A stretch of DNA of 56,312 nucleotides from Levilactobacillus zymae DSM 19395 (GTDB lineage Bacteria > Bacillota > Bacilli > Lactobacillales > Lactobacillaceae): positions 1 through 56,312 of the forward strand of contig NZ_AZDW01000002.1 in NCBI RefSeq assembly GCF_001434115.1, read 5' to 3'. The notes under the pieces are model-generated. The model was not told the origin of the DNA, made no database searches, and was given only the letters and a program-made list of their open reading frames with translations. Below are positions 8,730 through 19,700 of this stretch, piece after piece. Within the stretch, counting starts at the first letter, position 1, and every line of letters starts with the position of its first letter. A program made the position numbers and the translations under genes.

Positions 8730-8933
8730 TTAGTTTTCCCACGGGTATTTCCCGTTCTTGTCACGCTTGGTGTGCTTCATCATATAGGCGGTCCGTTCGT
8801 CCATGCGCTTACGGGTCTTTTTTTTGTTCCGGGCTCGCATCACTAAGACCAGCACGCCCAGGATCACGAACAGCAGCATCCGAATGAAGAATTGGATGCG
8901 TTTATAGGCAATGGCGGCGGCTAAAATCGTCAT
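8730..8933 (-). CDS. Small single-pass membrane protein, function unknown
   Basis: A 67-aa protein. Residues about 14-32 (FFIRMLLFVILGVLVLVM) form one membrane segment, followed by a strongly basic stretch (RARNKKKTRKRMDER) and a charged tail ending KYPWEN. By the positive-inside rule the C-terminus would be cytoplasmic. The ATG overlaps the stop of the 550-aa gene (ATGA at 8930-8933), so the two are likely translated as a pair. It sits between that gene and the glycosyltransferases. It might anchor the modification enzymes at the membrane near the export site, but this is inference. I do not recognise a family. Confidence 0.65.
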   Translation of the reverse strand: MTILAAAIAYKRIQFFIRMLLFVILGVLVLVMRARNKKKTRKRMDERTAYMMKHTKRDKNGKYPWEN

Positions 8934-10582
8934 CTAATCCCCCCTTGATTGGCGTAGTCGTAGTAGTTGATCAACCCGGATAAAAAGTGTTCGCAGTCGT
9001 CGATTCTGGTCCGGAAGTTATCGTGGCGGGCAAAGAACCCCCCGATAAATTTTTCGGGATAGTAGAAGTACATCGCCAACTCCGGTTGGAAGCTACCGGT
9101 CAACAGTTCGTAACCGGCCCGGTAGCGCCAAGCCTGCCGTAACCGACCGAGGTCGTACGATTCCAACAAATCCTCATTACCGGTACGCTTAATCACGTCG
9201 GTCATCTTGACCGCCGCGTTCAGCAATTCAAGTAACGTCGGGTACGCCGTGTCCCGCTGCTCGATGAAGGTCAGGTGGTCGTAAACGTTTTGCAGGCCCA
9301 TCTGCATGTAGTCCCGGTTAGCCGGAAAGATCTGTAAGGCTTCATTAATGGCGTAGGACAACCAGTGATCGTGATACTTGCCGTAGTTGTGGGCCACCAT
9401 GAAATCAAGCGTTTGTTGGATCAAGTGGGCCACGGCCTCGTCTTGGGTGATTTGGTACAACCGGGCTAACGCAAAGGTAATCTCGCCTTCATAGTAAATG
9501 ATGCGGAAGGCTTCCTTGACGGTCAGGTCGGGATTCAAGACGTGATTGAAGCGCCCCGACGGTTGTAAGAACCGGGTCACGCCGTGGTAGGCTTCCAAAA
9601 GAACGGGAAGAAATTCCTCATCGTGGGCAACCTCCTGGTACTTACAGAGTGCGAGGATCAGCATGGCTTGCGCGCCCAGCTTTAATTCCGGCGTCTTATT
9701 CTTACGTTGTTCGACTACGAAGCGGGCCCCGTCCGTGGTCGTGGTCAACTGGTCGATGCCCCACTGAATCGCCTGCTTGACTGCCGGCAAGTCCGCCGTT
9801 TGCCCCGTAAACGCGATGGCTTCCAACAGGGCGTAAACGGACGAAAAGTGCCGCACGGTGTTATAGCTGCTAAGAATGCGCTGCTGGGCGGGATAGTAGC
9901 CATAAATGAACTTACCATCGGCTTTGATCTGGCGCTGAAGGAACCGTTCTCCCGCATCAATGGTAGTTCGCAGCGTTCCGTTGAGATCGGTGAGCTGGCG
10001 AATTCCCCGACTCGGCGCCGCTTGGTCTAATTCGCAAATTCGGTCCCCATCAAAGAATATTCCCGCCGTTAAAAAGGTCCAGACATAGGGCACCTGCGTC
10101 AACTCCGGCGCCGTTTGCCCGTTCCGCCGAGTCAGATACCGTTGAACGGCCGTGAAGTCGATCCAACTAGCCGACGCATTTTTTCCAATCTTATGCTGTG
10201 GGTCGGGCTTAAAGAAGGCGTGGCCGTTAATTTCCATTTCCAGGAGCGCCGTGTGGAAGTCAGCATCAAAACTGACCCCCTGCCGCCAATAATTCATGCG
10301 CGGCATCGCTTTCAATTTCTCCTGTAACTGCGCTAACGTGATTCGTTGAATCGACTGGACAACGTCAATTCGTACCCAACTCGTCAACGGGGTGGCCGCC
10401 AATGCGTCAGCAATCTGGGCCCAGGCCTGATTAAAGCTGGACCCCTGAACGAATTGCACGGTTGCCCGGTGACGTTTATCAGAAACAGATAAGGCTAACC
10501 GTACCGTTCCCGTTGCCACGTCCTGAACGTCTCCGAGATTTACCACGTGCGTTTTCAATTCTTTGATTGCTGACTTTTTCAT
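8930..10582 (-). CDS. 550-aa conserved protein of adhesin-glycosylation loci, probable alpha/alpha-barrel fold, function unknown
   Basis: A 550-aa soluble protein without signal peptide or membrane segment. From about residue 190 it is rich in repeated helices with aromatic and acidic clusters (GKFIYGYYPAQQR, SSVYALLEAIAFTG, FRIIYYEGEITFALARLYQ, SYAINEALQIFP). This layout resembles (alpha/alpha)6-barrel carbohydrate-active enzymes or epimerase-like proteins. I cannot name a family or active site. The start at ATG 10582 has GGAGGG 8 bases upstream. It is the first gene after the adhesin and overlaps the 67-aa gene by 4 bases. A role in adhesin glycan processing or export is inferred from location only. 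Confidence 0.7.
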   Translation of the reverse strand: MKKSAIKELKTHVVNLGDVQDVATGTVRLALSVSDKRHRATVQFVQGSSFNQAWAQIADALAATPLTSWVRIDVVQSIQRITLAQLQEKLKAMPRMNYWRQGVSFDADFHTALLEMEINGHAFFKPDPQHKIGKNASASWIDFTAVQRYLTRRNGQTAPELTQVPYVWTFLTAGIFFDGDRICELDQAAPSRGIRQLTDLNGTLRTTIDAGERFLQRQIKADGKFIYGYYPAQQRILSSYNTVRHFSSVYALLEAIAFTGQTADLPAVKQAIQWGIDQLTTTTDGARFVVEQRKNKTPELKLGAQAMLILALCKYQEVAHDEEFLPVLLEAYHGVTRFLQPSGRFNHVLNPDLTVKEAFRIIYYEGEITFALARLYQITQDEAVAHLIQQTLDFMVAHNYGKYHDHWLSYAINEALQIFPANRDYMQMGLQNVYDHLTFIEQRDTAYPTLLELLNAAVKMTDVIKRTGNEDLLESYDLGRLRQAWRYRAGYELLTGSFQPELAMYFYYPEKFIGGFFARHDNFRTRIDDCEHFLSGLINYYDYANQGGIR

Positions 10583-10622
10583 TGGATCACCCTCCTGAAT
10601 GGTTTTTAAAGATCTTATGTAT

Positions 10623-10652
10623 GATACGTCATAGTTCGACCTATGACGTATC
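10623..10652. other. Perfect 12-bp inverted repeat between adhesin and downstream modification genes
   Basis: Arms at 10623-10634 and 10641-10652 (GATACGTCATAG and its complement) flank a 6-base loop, in the 128-bp gap between the adhesin stop and the 550-aa gene. No U-tract follows on the minus strand, so it is not a textbook terminator. It could be an attenuator, an RNA processing or 3'-end stabilising hairpin that sets adhesin to enzyme ratio, or an operator. Confidence 0.6.
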
Positions 10653-10710
10653 CGTTGTTAATTTGATTGTACTAACCTAACTTGAATATCGAAACTAATT
10701 AGCCTCAGTT

Positions 10711-13700
10711 TTATTCGTCATCTTGCTTACGCCGTTTACCGAAGAACCACCAGGAACCACCCCCAGCGGCAATCAGAGCCGCCAGTGCGCCCCAAAGCGT
10801 TTTCGCATGATTCGTTTCCTTAGCTGGGTCCGTCTGGTTGGTGTTACCCGTGGCATCATCCGCCGTCCCACTCGTCGTTGCACCAGCCGCAGCTTGTTTG
10901 TCTGCTGGCGTTTTCGAACTATCGGCCGAATCACTCACGGCTTGATCCGCTGCCGCAGTCGTCGTGAGGTCAACCACCGGTGCTGTCGTCGTTGCCGCGT
11001 CAGTTGTCCCTGCCGGTGCAGCTAATGCAGTTGGCGTTGCTGACGCTGTGGTCGTTTGACCAGCAGATGCTGTTGTTCCGTAGCTAACCGGGGCAACGGT
11101 GGCATTAGCACCGCCCGTAGACGCGCTAGTCGTGTTACCACCATTGTTAGTGCCCCCACTGGTGTTGGAGCCGGAATCGGTGTTAGTGCCAGAGCCAGTA
11201 TTAGTGCCAGAGCCAGTTCCATTTCCGGAATCGACTCCCAGATCACCACCGCCGCCAGAGTCAATATCAGAATCACTGTCGGAATCCAGATCACTGTCAG
11301 AATCTCCGCCAGAACCGCCAGAACCAGAGTCGCTGTCCGAATCCGAGTCACTATCGGCATCAGAGTCGCTGTCCGAATCACTGTCGGAGTCCGAGTCACT
11401 GTCCGAATCGGAATCACTATCCGCATCAGAGTCGCTATCAGAGTCTGAATCGCTATCTGCATCCGAATCGCTGTCGGAGTCCGAATCACTATCCGAGTCG
11501 GAGTCGCTGTCTGCGTCAGAATCACTATCAGAGTCCGAATCACTATCCGAATCGGAGTCGCTATCAGAATCTGAGTCGCTATCTGTATCGGAATCACTGT
11601 CAGAGTCTGAGTCACTGTCCGAATCGGAATCACTATCGGAGTCTGAATCGCTATCGGAGTCAGAATCACTGTCGGAATCCGAGTCGCTATCGGCGTCAGA
11701 GTCACTGTCCGAATCGGAATCACTATCGGAGTCTGAATCGCTATCTGCATCCGAATCGCTGTCGGAATCTGAATCACTATCGGAGTCCGAATCGCTATCG
11801 GAGTCCGAATCACTGTCCGAGTCTGAATCACTATCTGCATCGGAATCGCTGTCAGAATCTGAGTCACTGTCCGCGTCAGAATCGCTGTCGGAGTCCGAAT
11901 CGCTATCCGCGTCAGAATCACTATCCGAGTCGGAGTCACTGTCGGAATCCGAATCGCTGTCCGCGTCAGAATCACTATCCGAATCGGAGTCACTGTCGGA
12001 ATCGGCATCACTATCGGAGTCAGAGTCGCTATCTGCATCAGAATCGCTATCCGCATCGGAATCGCTGTCAGAATCAGAATCGCTGTCAGAATCAGAATCG
12101 CTGTCAGAATCCGAGTCGCTATCGGAATCAGAATCACTGTCGGAATCGGCATCACTATCCGAATCGCTGTCGGCATCTGAGTCGCTGTCCGAATCGCTAT
12201 CCGCATCGGAATCACTATCCGAATCAGAATCGCTATCTGCATCAGAATCACTGTCCGAATCAGAATCGCTGTCTGAATCTGAGTCACTATCTGCATCCGA
12301 GTCGCTGTCCGAATCAGAATCACTATCGGAGTCTGAATCGCTATCAGCGTCAGAGTCACTATCCGAATCCGAGTCACTATCCGAATCGGAGTCGCTATCT
12401 GCATCCGAGTCACTGTCAGAGTCCGAATCGCTGTCCGAATCAGAATCACTATCCGAATCAGAATCACTATCCGAATCGGAATCGCTATCCGAGTCCGAAT
12501 CACTGTCCGAATCGGAGTCACTATCGGAATCCGAGTCGCTGTCCGCATCCGAGTCACTGTCTGAATCAGAGTCGCTATCCGCGTCTGAATCGCTGTCTGC
12601 GTCTGAATCACTATCCGAGTCTGAATCGCTATCCGAATCAGAATCGCTATCTGAATCGGAATCACTGTCCGCATCCGAGTCACTATCCGAGTCGGAGTCA
12701 CTATCGGAATCCGAATCGCTGTCCGCATCCGAATCACTGTCGGAATCTGAGTCACTATCGGAATCCGAGTCGCTGTCCGCATCCGAATCACTGTCGGAAT
12801 CTGAGTCACTATCGGAATCCGAGTCACTGTCCGAATCGGAGTCACTATCGGAATCCGAGTCACTGTCGGAGTCGCTGTCTGCGTCAGAGTCACTATCCGC
12901 GTCTGAATCGCTGTCTGCGTCTGAATCACTATCAGAATCAGAGTCGCTATCTGAATCAGAATCGCTATCGGAGTCTGAATCACTGTCCACATCCGAGTCA
13001 CTATCGGAATCCGAGTCGCTGTCCGCATCCGAATCACTGTCTGAGTCGGAATCGCTGTCGGAGTCCGAATCACTATCTGAGTCGGAGTCACTGTCCGCAT
13101 CTGAATCGCTGTCGGAATCCGAGTCACTGTCCGAATCGGCATCACTATCGGAGTCTGAATCACTATCTGAGTCGGAATCACTATCAGAATCTGAGTCACT
13201 ATCAGAATCTGAGTCACTGTCTGAGTCGGAGTCGCTGTCCGCGTCCGAATCGCTATCTGCATCGGAATCGCTATCTGCATCGGAATCACTGTCGGAATCT
13301 GAGTCGCTATCCGAATCAGAATCGCTGTCGGAGTCCGAATCACTATCAGAATCTGAGTCACTATCCGCATCAGAATCACTGTCAGAGTCCGAATCACTGT
13401 CAGAGTCCGAATCACTGTCTGAATCGGTATCACTGTCTGCATCAGAATCGCTGTCGGAATCGGCATCACTATCGGAGTCTGAATCACTATCTGCATCGGA
13501 ATCGCTATCCGAGTCCGAATCACTATCCGAATCAGAGTCGCTATCTGCATCAGAGTCGCTATCTGCATCAGAGTCACTGTCGGAGTCCGAGTCACTATCG
13601 GAATCTGAGTCGCCGTCGGAATCAGAATCGCTGTCAGAGTCCGAATCACTATCGGAGTCTGAATCGCTATCGGCGTCAGAGTCACTATCCGCATCAGAAT

Positions 13701-16700
13701 CACTGTCAGAGTCGGAGTCGCTATCCGAATCGGCATCGCTGTCGGAGTCTGAGTCGCTGTCGGAATCGGCATCACTGTCGGAGTCTGAGTCGCTGTCGGA
13801 GTCCGAGTCACCATCGGAATCAGAATCACTGTCAGAGTCGGAGTCACTATCGGAATCAGAATCACTGTCGGAATCTGAATCGCTATCCGCATCGGAGTCA
13901 CTATCCGAGTCCGAGTCACTGTCCGAATCGGCATCACTATCGGAGTCCGAATCGCTGTCGGAATCAGAATCACTATCCGAATCAGAATCGCTGTCAGAAT
14001 CAGAATCACTATCCGAGTCTGAGTCACTGTCAGAATCAGAATCACTATCGGAGTCTGAATCACTATCTGCATCGGAATCGCTATCCGAGTCCGAGTCGCT
14101 ATCTGCATCGGAATCGCTATCCGAATCTGAGTCACTGTCAGAATCAGAGTCGCTATCTGCATCAGAATCGCTGTCGGAGTCCGAATCACTATCCGAATCA
14201 GAGTCGCTATCCGAATCAGAATCACTGTCGGAATCTGAATCGCTGTCAGAGTCCGAATCACTGTCGGAATCAGAGTCGCTATCTGCATCAGAGTCACTGT
14301 CCGAATCAGAGTCGCTATCTGCATCAGAATCACTGTCGGAATCTGAATCGCTATCCGAATCTGAGTCACTGTCAGAATCAGAGTCGCTGTCGGAGTCCGA
14401 GTCACTATCCGAGTCAGAATCACTATCAGAGTCGGAGTCGCTATCTGAATCGGAATCGCTGTCGGAATCTGAGTCGCTATCGGAGTCAGAGTCACTATCG
14501 GAATCAGAATCACTGTCGGAGTCTGAGTCGCTATCCGAATCAGAATCGCTGTCTGAGTCGGAATCACTGTCAGAATCCGAGTCGCTATCTGCATCAGAAT
14601 CACTGTCGGCATCAGAGTCGCTATCCGCGTCAGAGTCGCTGTCGGAGTCCGAATCACTATCCGCATCAGAATCGCTGTCCGAATCGGCATCACTATCGGA
14701 GTCTGAATCACTGTCTGCATCGGAATCGCTATCCGAGTCCGAATCACTGTCCGAATCGGCATCACTATCAGAGTCCGAGTCGCTGTCTGAATCAGAGTCG
14801 CTATCTGCGTCGGAATCACTGTCAGAATCTGAGTCACTGTCGGAGTCCGAATCGCTGTCTGCGTCTGAATCACTATCCGAGTCTGAATCGCTATCAGAAT
14901 CACTGTCGGAGTCGGAGTCGCTGTCTGCGTCAGAGTCACTATCCGAGTCGGAGTCGCTATCCGAATCAGAATCACTGTCGGAGTCTGAATCACTATCTGC
15001 GTCTGAATCGCTGTCTGCGTCTGAATCACTATCGGAGTCGGAGTCACTGTCCGAATCTGAATCGCTGTCGGAATCCGAGTCACTGTCCGAATCTGAATCA
15101 CTATCGGAGTCTGAATCACTATCTGAGTCGGCATCACTATCCGAATCACTGTCGGAATCGGAGTCACTATCTGCATCTGAGTCGCTGTCCGCATCAGAAT
15201 CACTGTCGGAGTCTGAGTCGCTATCTGCGTCTGAATCGCTATCCGAATCAGAATCACTATCCGCGTCAGAGTCACTGTCTGAGTCGGAGTCGCTGTCCGC
15301 GTCCGAATCGCTATCTGAATCGGAATCTGAATCGCTATCCGAATCAGAATCGCTGTCGGAGTCCGAATCACTATCCGAATCTGAGTCACTATCCGCATCC
15401 GAGTCACTGTCTGAGTCGGAATCGCTGTCGGAATCGGCATCACTATCCGAATCTGAGTCACTATCTGCATCCGAGTCACTATCGGAATCAGAATCGCTGT
15501 CAGAATCCGAATCACTATCAGAGTCTGAATCACTGTCCGTGTCGGAGTCACTATCCGAATCTGAATCACTGTCAGAGTCGCTGTCCGCGTCCGAATCACT
15601 ATCGGAGTCTGAATAGCTATCTGCATCTGAGTCGCTATCCGAGTCGGAGTCGCTGTCGGAGTCCGAATCACTATCCGAATCAGAATCACTATCCGCGTCG
15701 GAGTCGCTGTCGGAATCGGAGTCGCTATCCGCGTCTGAATCGCTGTCCGAATCACTATCGGAATCGGCATCACTATCTGAATCGGCATCACTATCCGAAT
15801 CAGAGGCGCTATCCGCGTCAGAATCACTGTCGGAGTCGGAGTCGCTGTCGGAATCTGAATCACTGTCTGCGTCAGAATCACTATCCGAGTCGGAGTCGCT
15901 GTCGGAATCGGCGTCACTGTCGGAGTCCGAATCGCTATCTGAGTCCGAGTCGCTATCTGCATCGGAATCCGAGTCGCTATCTGCATCTGAGTCGCTGTCA
16001 GAATCCGAATCACTATCGGAGTCTGAATCGCTGTCTGAATCTGAGTCGCTATCAGAGTCAGAATCACTATCCGAATCCGAGTCGCTATCCGAATCTGAAT
16101 CGCTATCTGCATCCGAGTCGCTATCGGAGTCCGAATCGCTATCCGAATCAGCATCACTATCAGATTCGGATAGATCTTCCGCAGCTACCGCTAAGTCTGC
16201 ATATGAATGAGCATCGTTGGCGGCACTTGAGGCTTTGTCTTTAGCCTCAGCTGCCGAGGACGCAGCCTGTGAAGCCTCTTTAGCATAACTAGATGCCGCG
16301 GAGTTATCACCAGCAGCTTCAGCGGAACTAGCCGTTTCATAAGCCGTCGAAGCAGCTGCCGCAGCTGAGGAAGCTGCATCCGCCGCCGAACTGGCCACCG
16401 CGGCAGCCGAGACTGCCTGATCCGCGTAGGAACTCGCCGTTGAGTTCTTGTCAGCGTATTGGTTCGCCACGTTTCCGTAAGAACTAGCCACGCTAGCATA
16501 AACCCCGGCCTCATTGGCTGCCGAAGCGGCTAACGAAGCGGAAGATGAGGCCGCTTCACCCGCAGAAGAGTTCACGGTCAGTTGTCCGGCCCCTAATGTG
16601 ATACTGGAAGTCCCGGATTTAACCACTAAATAGTAGTATCCGCTATCACTGGTTTTAGCACTATCCAACGTTAACGTTGAGCTCGTCGCACCCGCAATCG

Positions 16701-19700
16701 CCGTCCCACCGGAAGTGGCATTAGTCTTGGAATAATACCATTGGTAGGTGAAGTCTGACGTATCGTTGATGCCCCCAACCGGCTCCATCGTCACCGTCTC
16801 ACCCGCATTAACGGTCTGATCTTGTAACCCAGTGCCGACCATCACGTCCTTAGTGGCCGAGAAGGTTGACCCATCCGCGTTGGTGATTGTTGCTGTCAAC
16901 GTGACCTTACCAAATGCAGTGTCGGAGGTCGGCATCAGCAACCCATCTTCGTTCACCGTTGCGATGGATTCGTCACTCACGGACCAAGTCACCGTTCCCG
17001 TAGCGTTACCAGGGTTAGTGGTGGCCGTGTAAACGCCCAATGAGGAATTTAACAGGTAATCTGCCCCGGAAATTTCGATCCCCGTTGCAGCGATGTCCTT
17101 GTCATAGACGTTAACCTGAGCCAAATTACTGTAGAAGTTTGTCGTCCATACGGGCAGTGGCTGAGGAGACAAACTGTAAGCGCCCCGGAATTGGGAGACT
17201 AAGCTTCCCGTGAAGTCGCTCTTGGTGGTTACCGTCAGCGTGTTAGAAAGATCCGCCAGGTTCAAGACGCTCGTGTTGCTCTTCTTGGAATAAGACTCGA
17301 TAATCCCTTTTTCCTGAGCCGTATCCATGTCGTACCAAACGCCTTCATACTGCACATACCAGAACGATTTAGTTGTTGCACTCACTGTCATTAAACCGGT
17401 TCTGGAACCAGCCGTTAACGTAAACGTGCTCCCCGAAGTAGTCGAGGTAACCGGCGTTGGCTGTTGCGTCATTCCCCCGGTAATCACCCAGCCGAACAAG
17501 GTACCGGCATCCCCATTAGGGATGAATTTACCACCATCCAGATTGTTTGAGTAAGCCTGGGCTTCGATGGCCGCCGAACTTGCTAATTCGGCAGCGGCCG
17601 TCGCTTCTACCGCATAGGAACTCGCATCTGCGACCGACTCATTGGCCGCCGAAACGTAGGAACTCGCTTCATTGAAGTTACCCGCCGCCACGGCTGAAGA
17701 CGCCATGGTCATATAGTTATTGGCTGCCGCAGCCGCTTCCGTTCCTAACATCGCCGCAGATTGCGCGTCTTCCGCGTAGGCACTGGTTAAGGCCGTGTAG
17801 GAGGCCCCTAAGGCGGTATTCACCGTATTCGTGGCCGCTAAAGAGTTAGCCACTTGTGCGGCCGAGTACCCCATCGAGTTGGCAAGCGAATTTGCGACAC
17901 TCGCGGCACTGGCCATGGACGCGGCATAGGAGAACTGCGTATCGACCACCGTTTGGGTCGTCATCGCCGCTGCACTAGACGCTGCGCTTAGATTATCTTT
18001 AGTCAAAATCAGGTAAGTGTTCGCATCATCCGCCGCGCTGGATGCCGAGGCAAAATCTTTCCCCGTAAACGTCGCAGCTAGCGATGCAGCTGAGCTGGCC
18101 GCATCCGCCAAGGAACTAGCGGTGCTGGCCGCTGAGTTGGCCTGATTCAGATACTCCAGGGCCGCCGAATTCATGCCCGGTGCCGAAGAGTAGGCGTTAT
18201 TGGCATTGTTGGCGTGTGATCCCGCCGCCACGGCCGCACTAGCCGCCGCGCTGGCTGAAGCCGACGCGGCCGCCGCATAACTGGAGGCCAGATAGTCCGC
18301 CGTGCCCTCTTGGCCCTCACCTTGGGCCGCCTTTTCCAGGGCGGTATCCACTAAGCCCAACGTTTTAGTTGCCGCCGTACTGGTCAGAACATTGTAGGAA
18401 CTAGCTGCCGTTGCCGAACTCGCCGCCATAGCCGCGTAAGAGCTAGCCGCTTCATAGTTGCGGCTCGCTTCATTTTCGGCCGCTAAGCTTTGGGCCTGAC
18501 TGGCCGCCGTCGCTGCTGATTCGGCTAACGTGGCGTAGGAGTTAGTTTCCTGGGCACTGCTGACGGCCTGATTGGCCACGGAACTCGCTGTGATTCCGCT
18601 CATGTCCGCGATTTCATACATGTTATCGACCGCGGAACTGGCCGCTGCCGCCGCTGCTGCCGCTGCCGAGGCGTATTCACCGGCTAAGTTCGCCGAACTG
18701 GTCGACTGGGTCGTGTAATCCCCCTTGGCATCCGTGACCACTACCGTCACTACGTTAGACGCCGAGGAGAAGGACGAACCTAGAATCAAGGTCTTGGTTC
18801 CATTGGCGACCGTTTGATAATAGTAGGTTCCGGCGGTGTTCATCGTGGCCGTATAAGTGCTCCCCGTCCCGTCAACTGCGGTCCAGTTCTGACCATCCGA
18901 AGACACGTACCAGGTGTAGGTCACTTTGGACGTTGAGTACCCCCCGCTGGTTTTCAAGCTAGTGGTCAACCCAATCGTTTCCCCCACGTTCAGCGTATCG
19001 TTTGCGATGGCCAACGTCGTGGTCACGTTTTTATCCGTATCCGTCTGCTGGTTGGTTACGTTGGTTTCAAACGACTGGGCAAATGCCGCCGCACTGGAGG
19101 CCTGTTGCATGGCTTCTTGAGCCGTGTTGGCCGCCGAAGACGCTACCCGGTAAAGGGAGTTGGCTTCCTTAGTGGTGGTCGCTACCGCCGCAGCGGCGGC
19201 CGCACTACTAGCCATCGTAGACGCCGTCTGGGCATCGACCGCGTAACTGGCCGCCGTAGACGCGTACAGAACGGATTGATCCCCGCTGTACTGGGTGGCA
19301 TCGTTAGCGTAACTAGCAGCTAACGTTGCGCTACTGGAAGCTAACTGGGCACTACTGCTGGCCAAATTCGCGGCGTTGACGACCGCCATTCCAATGGCAG
19401 CGTTTGCAGCGGATTGTGCGGTACTATCCGCGTCGCTAGCAACTTGGTAGTTGGTCGTAGCTTGGCTCGCTAAATCACGGGCCGTGACCAGCGCCTCACT
19501 AGCGGCTAAATAGTCACCGCTAGTTGCCGCACTATTGGCCGCGTTGTAAGCGGATTGCGCCGCACTGGCGAGACTGTTCGCCGTAATAGCCACACTGGAC
19601 GCCACCATTGCGGCGCTGTTAGCTTGCGAATACGCCGATAAGGCCGCCGAATTGGTCTTGTCGTACTGCGTGGCTTCGTACGCAGCACTGGCCGCGGCCG

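Noticed and set aside
10595-10660. Rho-independent terminator after the adhesin
   Set aside because: The stem is perfect but no U-tract follows it on the minus strand, so it is listed only as an inverted repeat.
11099-15616. 1505-aa plus-strand open frame of SES/LSE repeats
   Set aside because: It is the antisense reading of the same repeat. It resembles a serine-rich protein only because the complement of GAY TCN codons gives Ser, Glu and Leu codons. There is no ribosome site or signal peptide.
11022-16157. 1711-aa minus-strand open frame of Ile/Thr/Arg/Gln/Ala repeats inside the adhesin gene
   Set aside because: It is the shifted reading of the SD-coding repeat, which lacks stop codons in this frame. 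Composition is low-complexity and the adhesin frame is clearly real.
11320-16172. Possible CRISPR-like array
   Set aside because: Repeats are contiguous 18-bp coding units with no spacers and no cas genes nearby.
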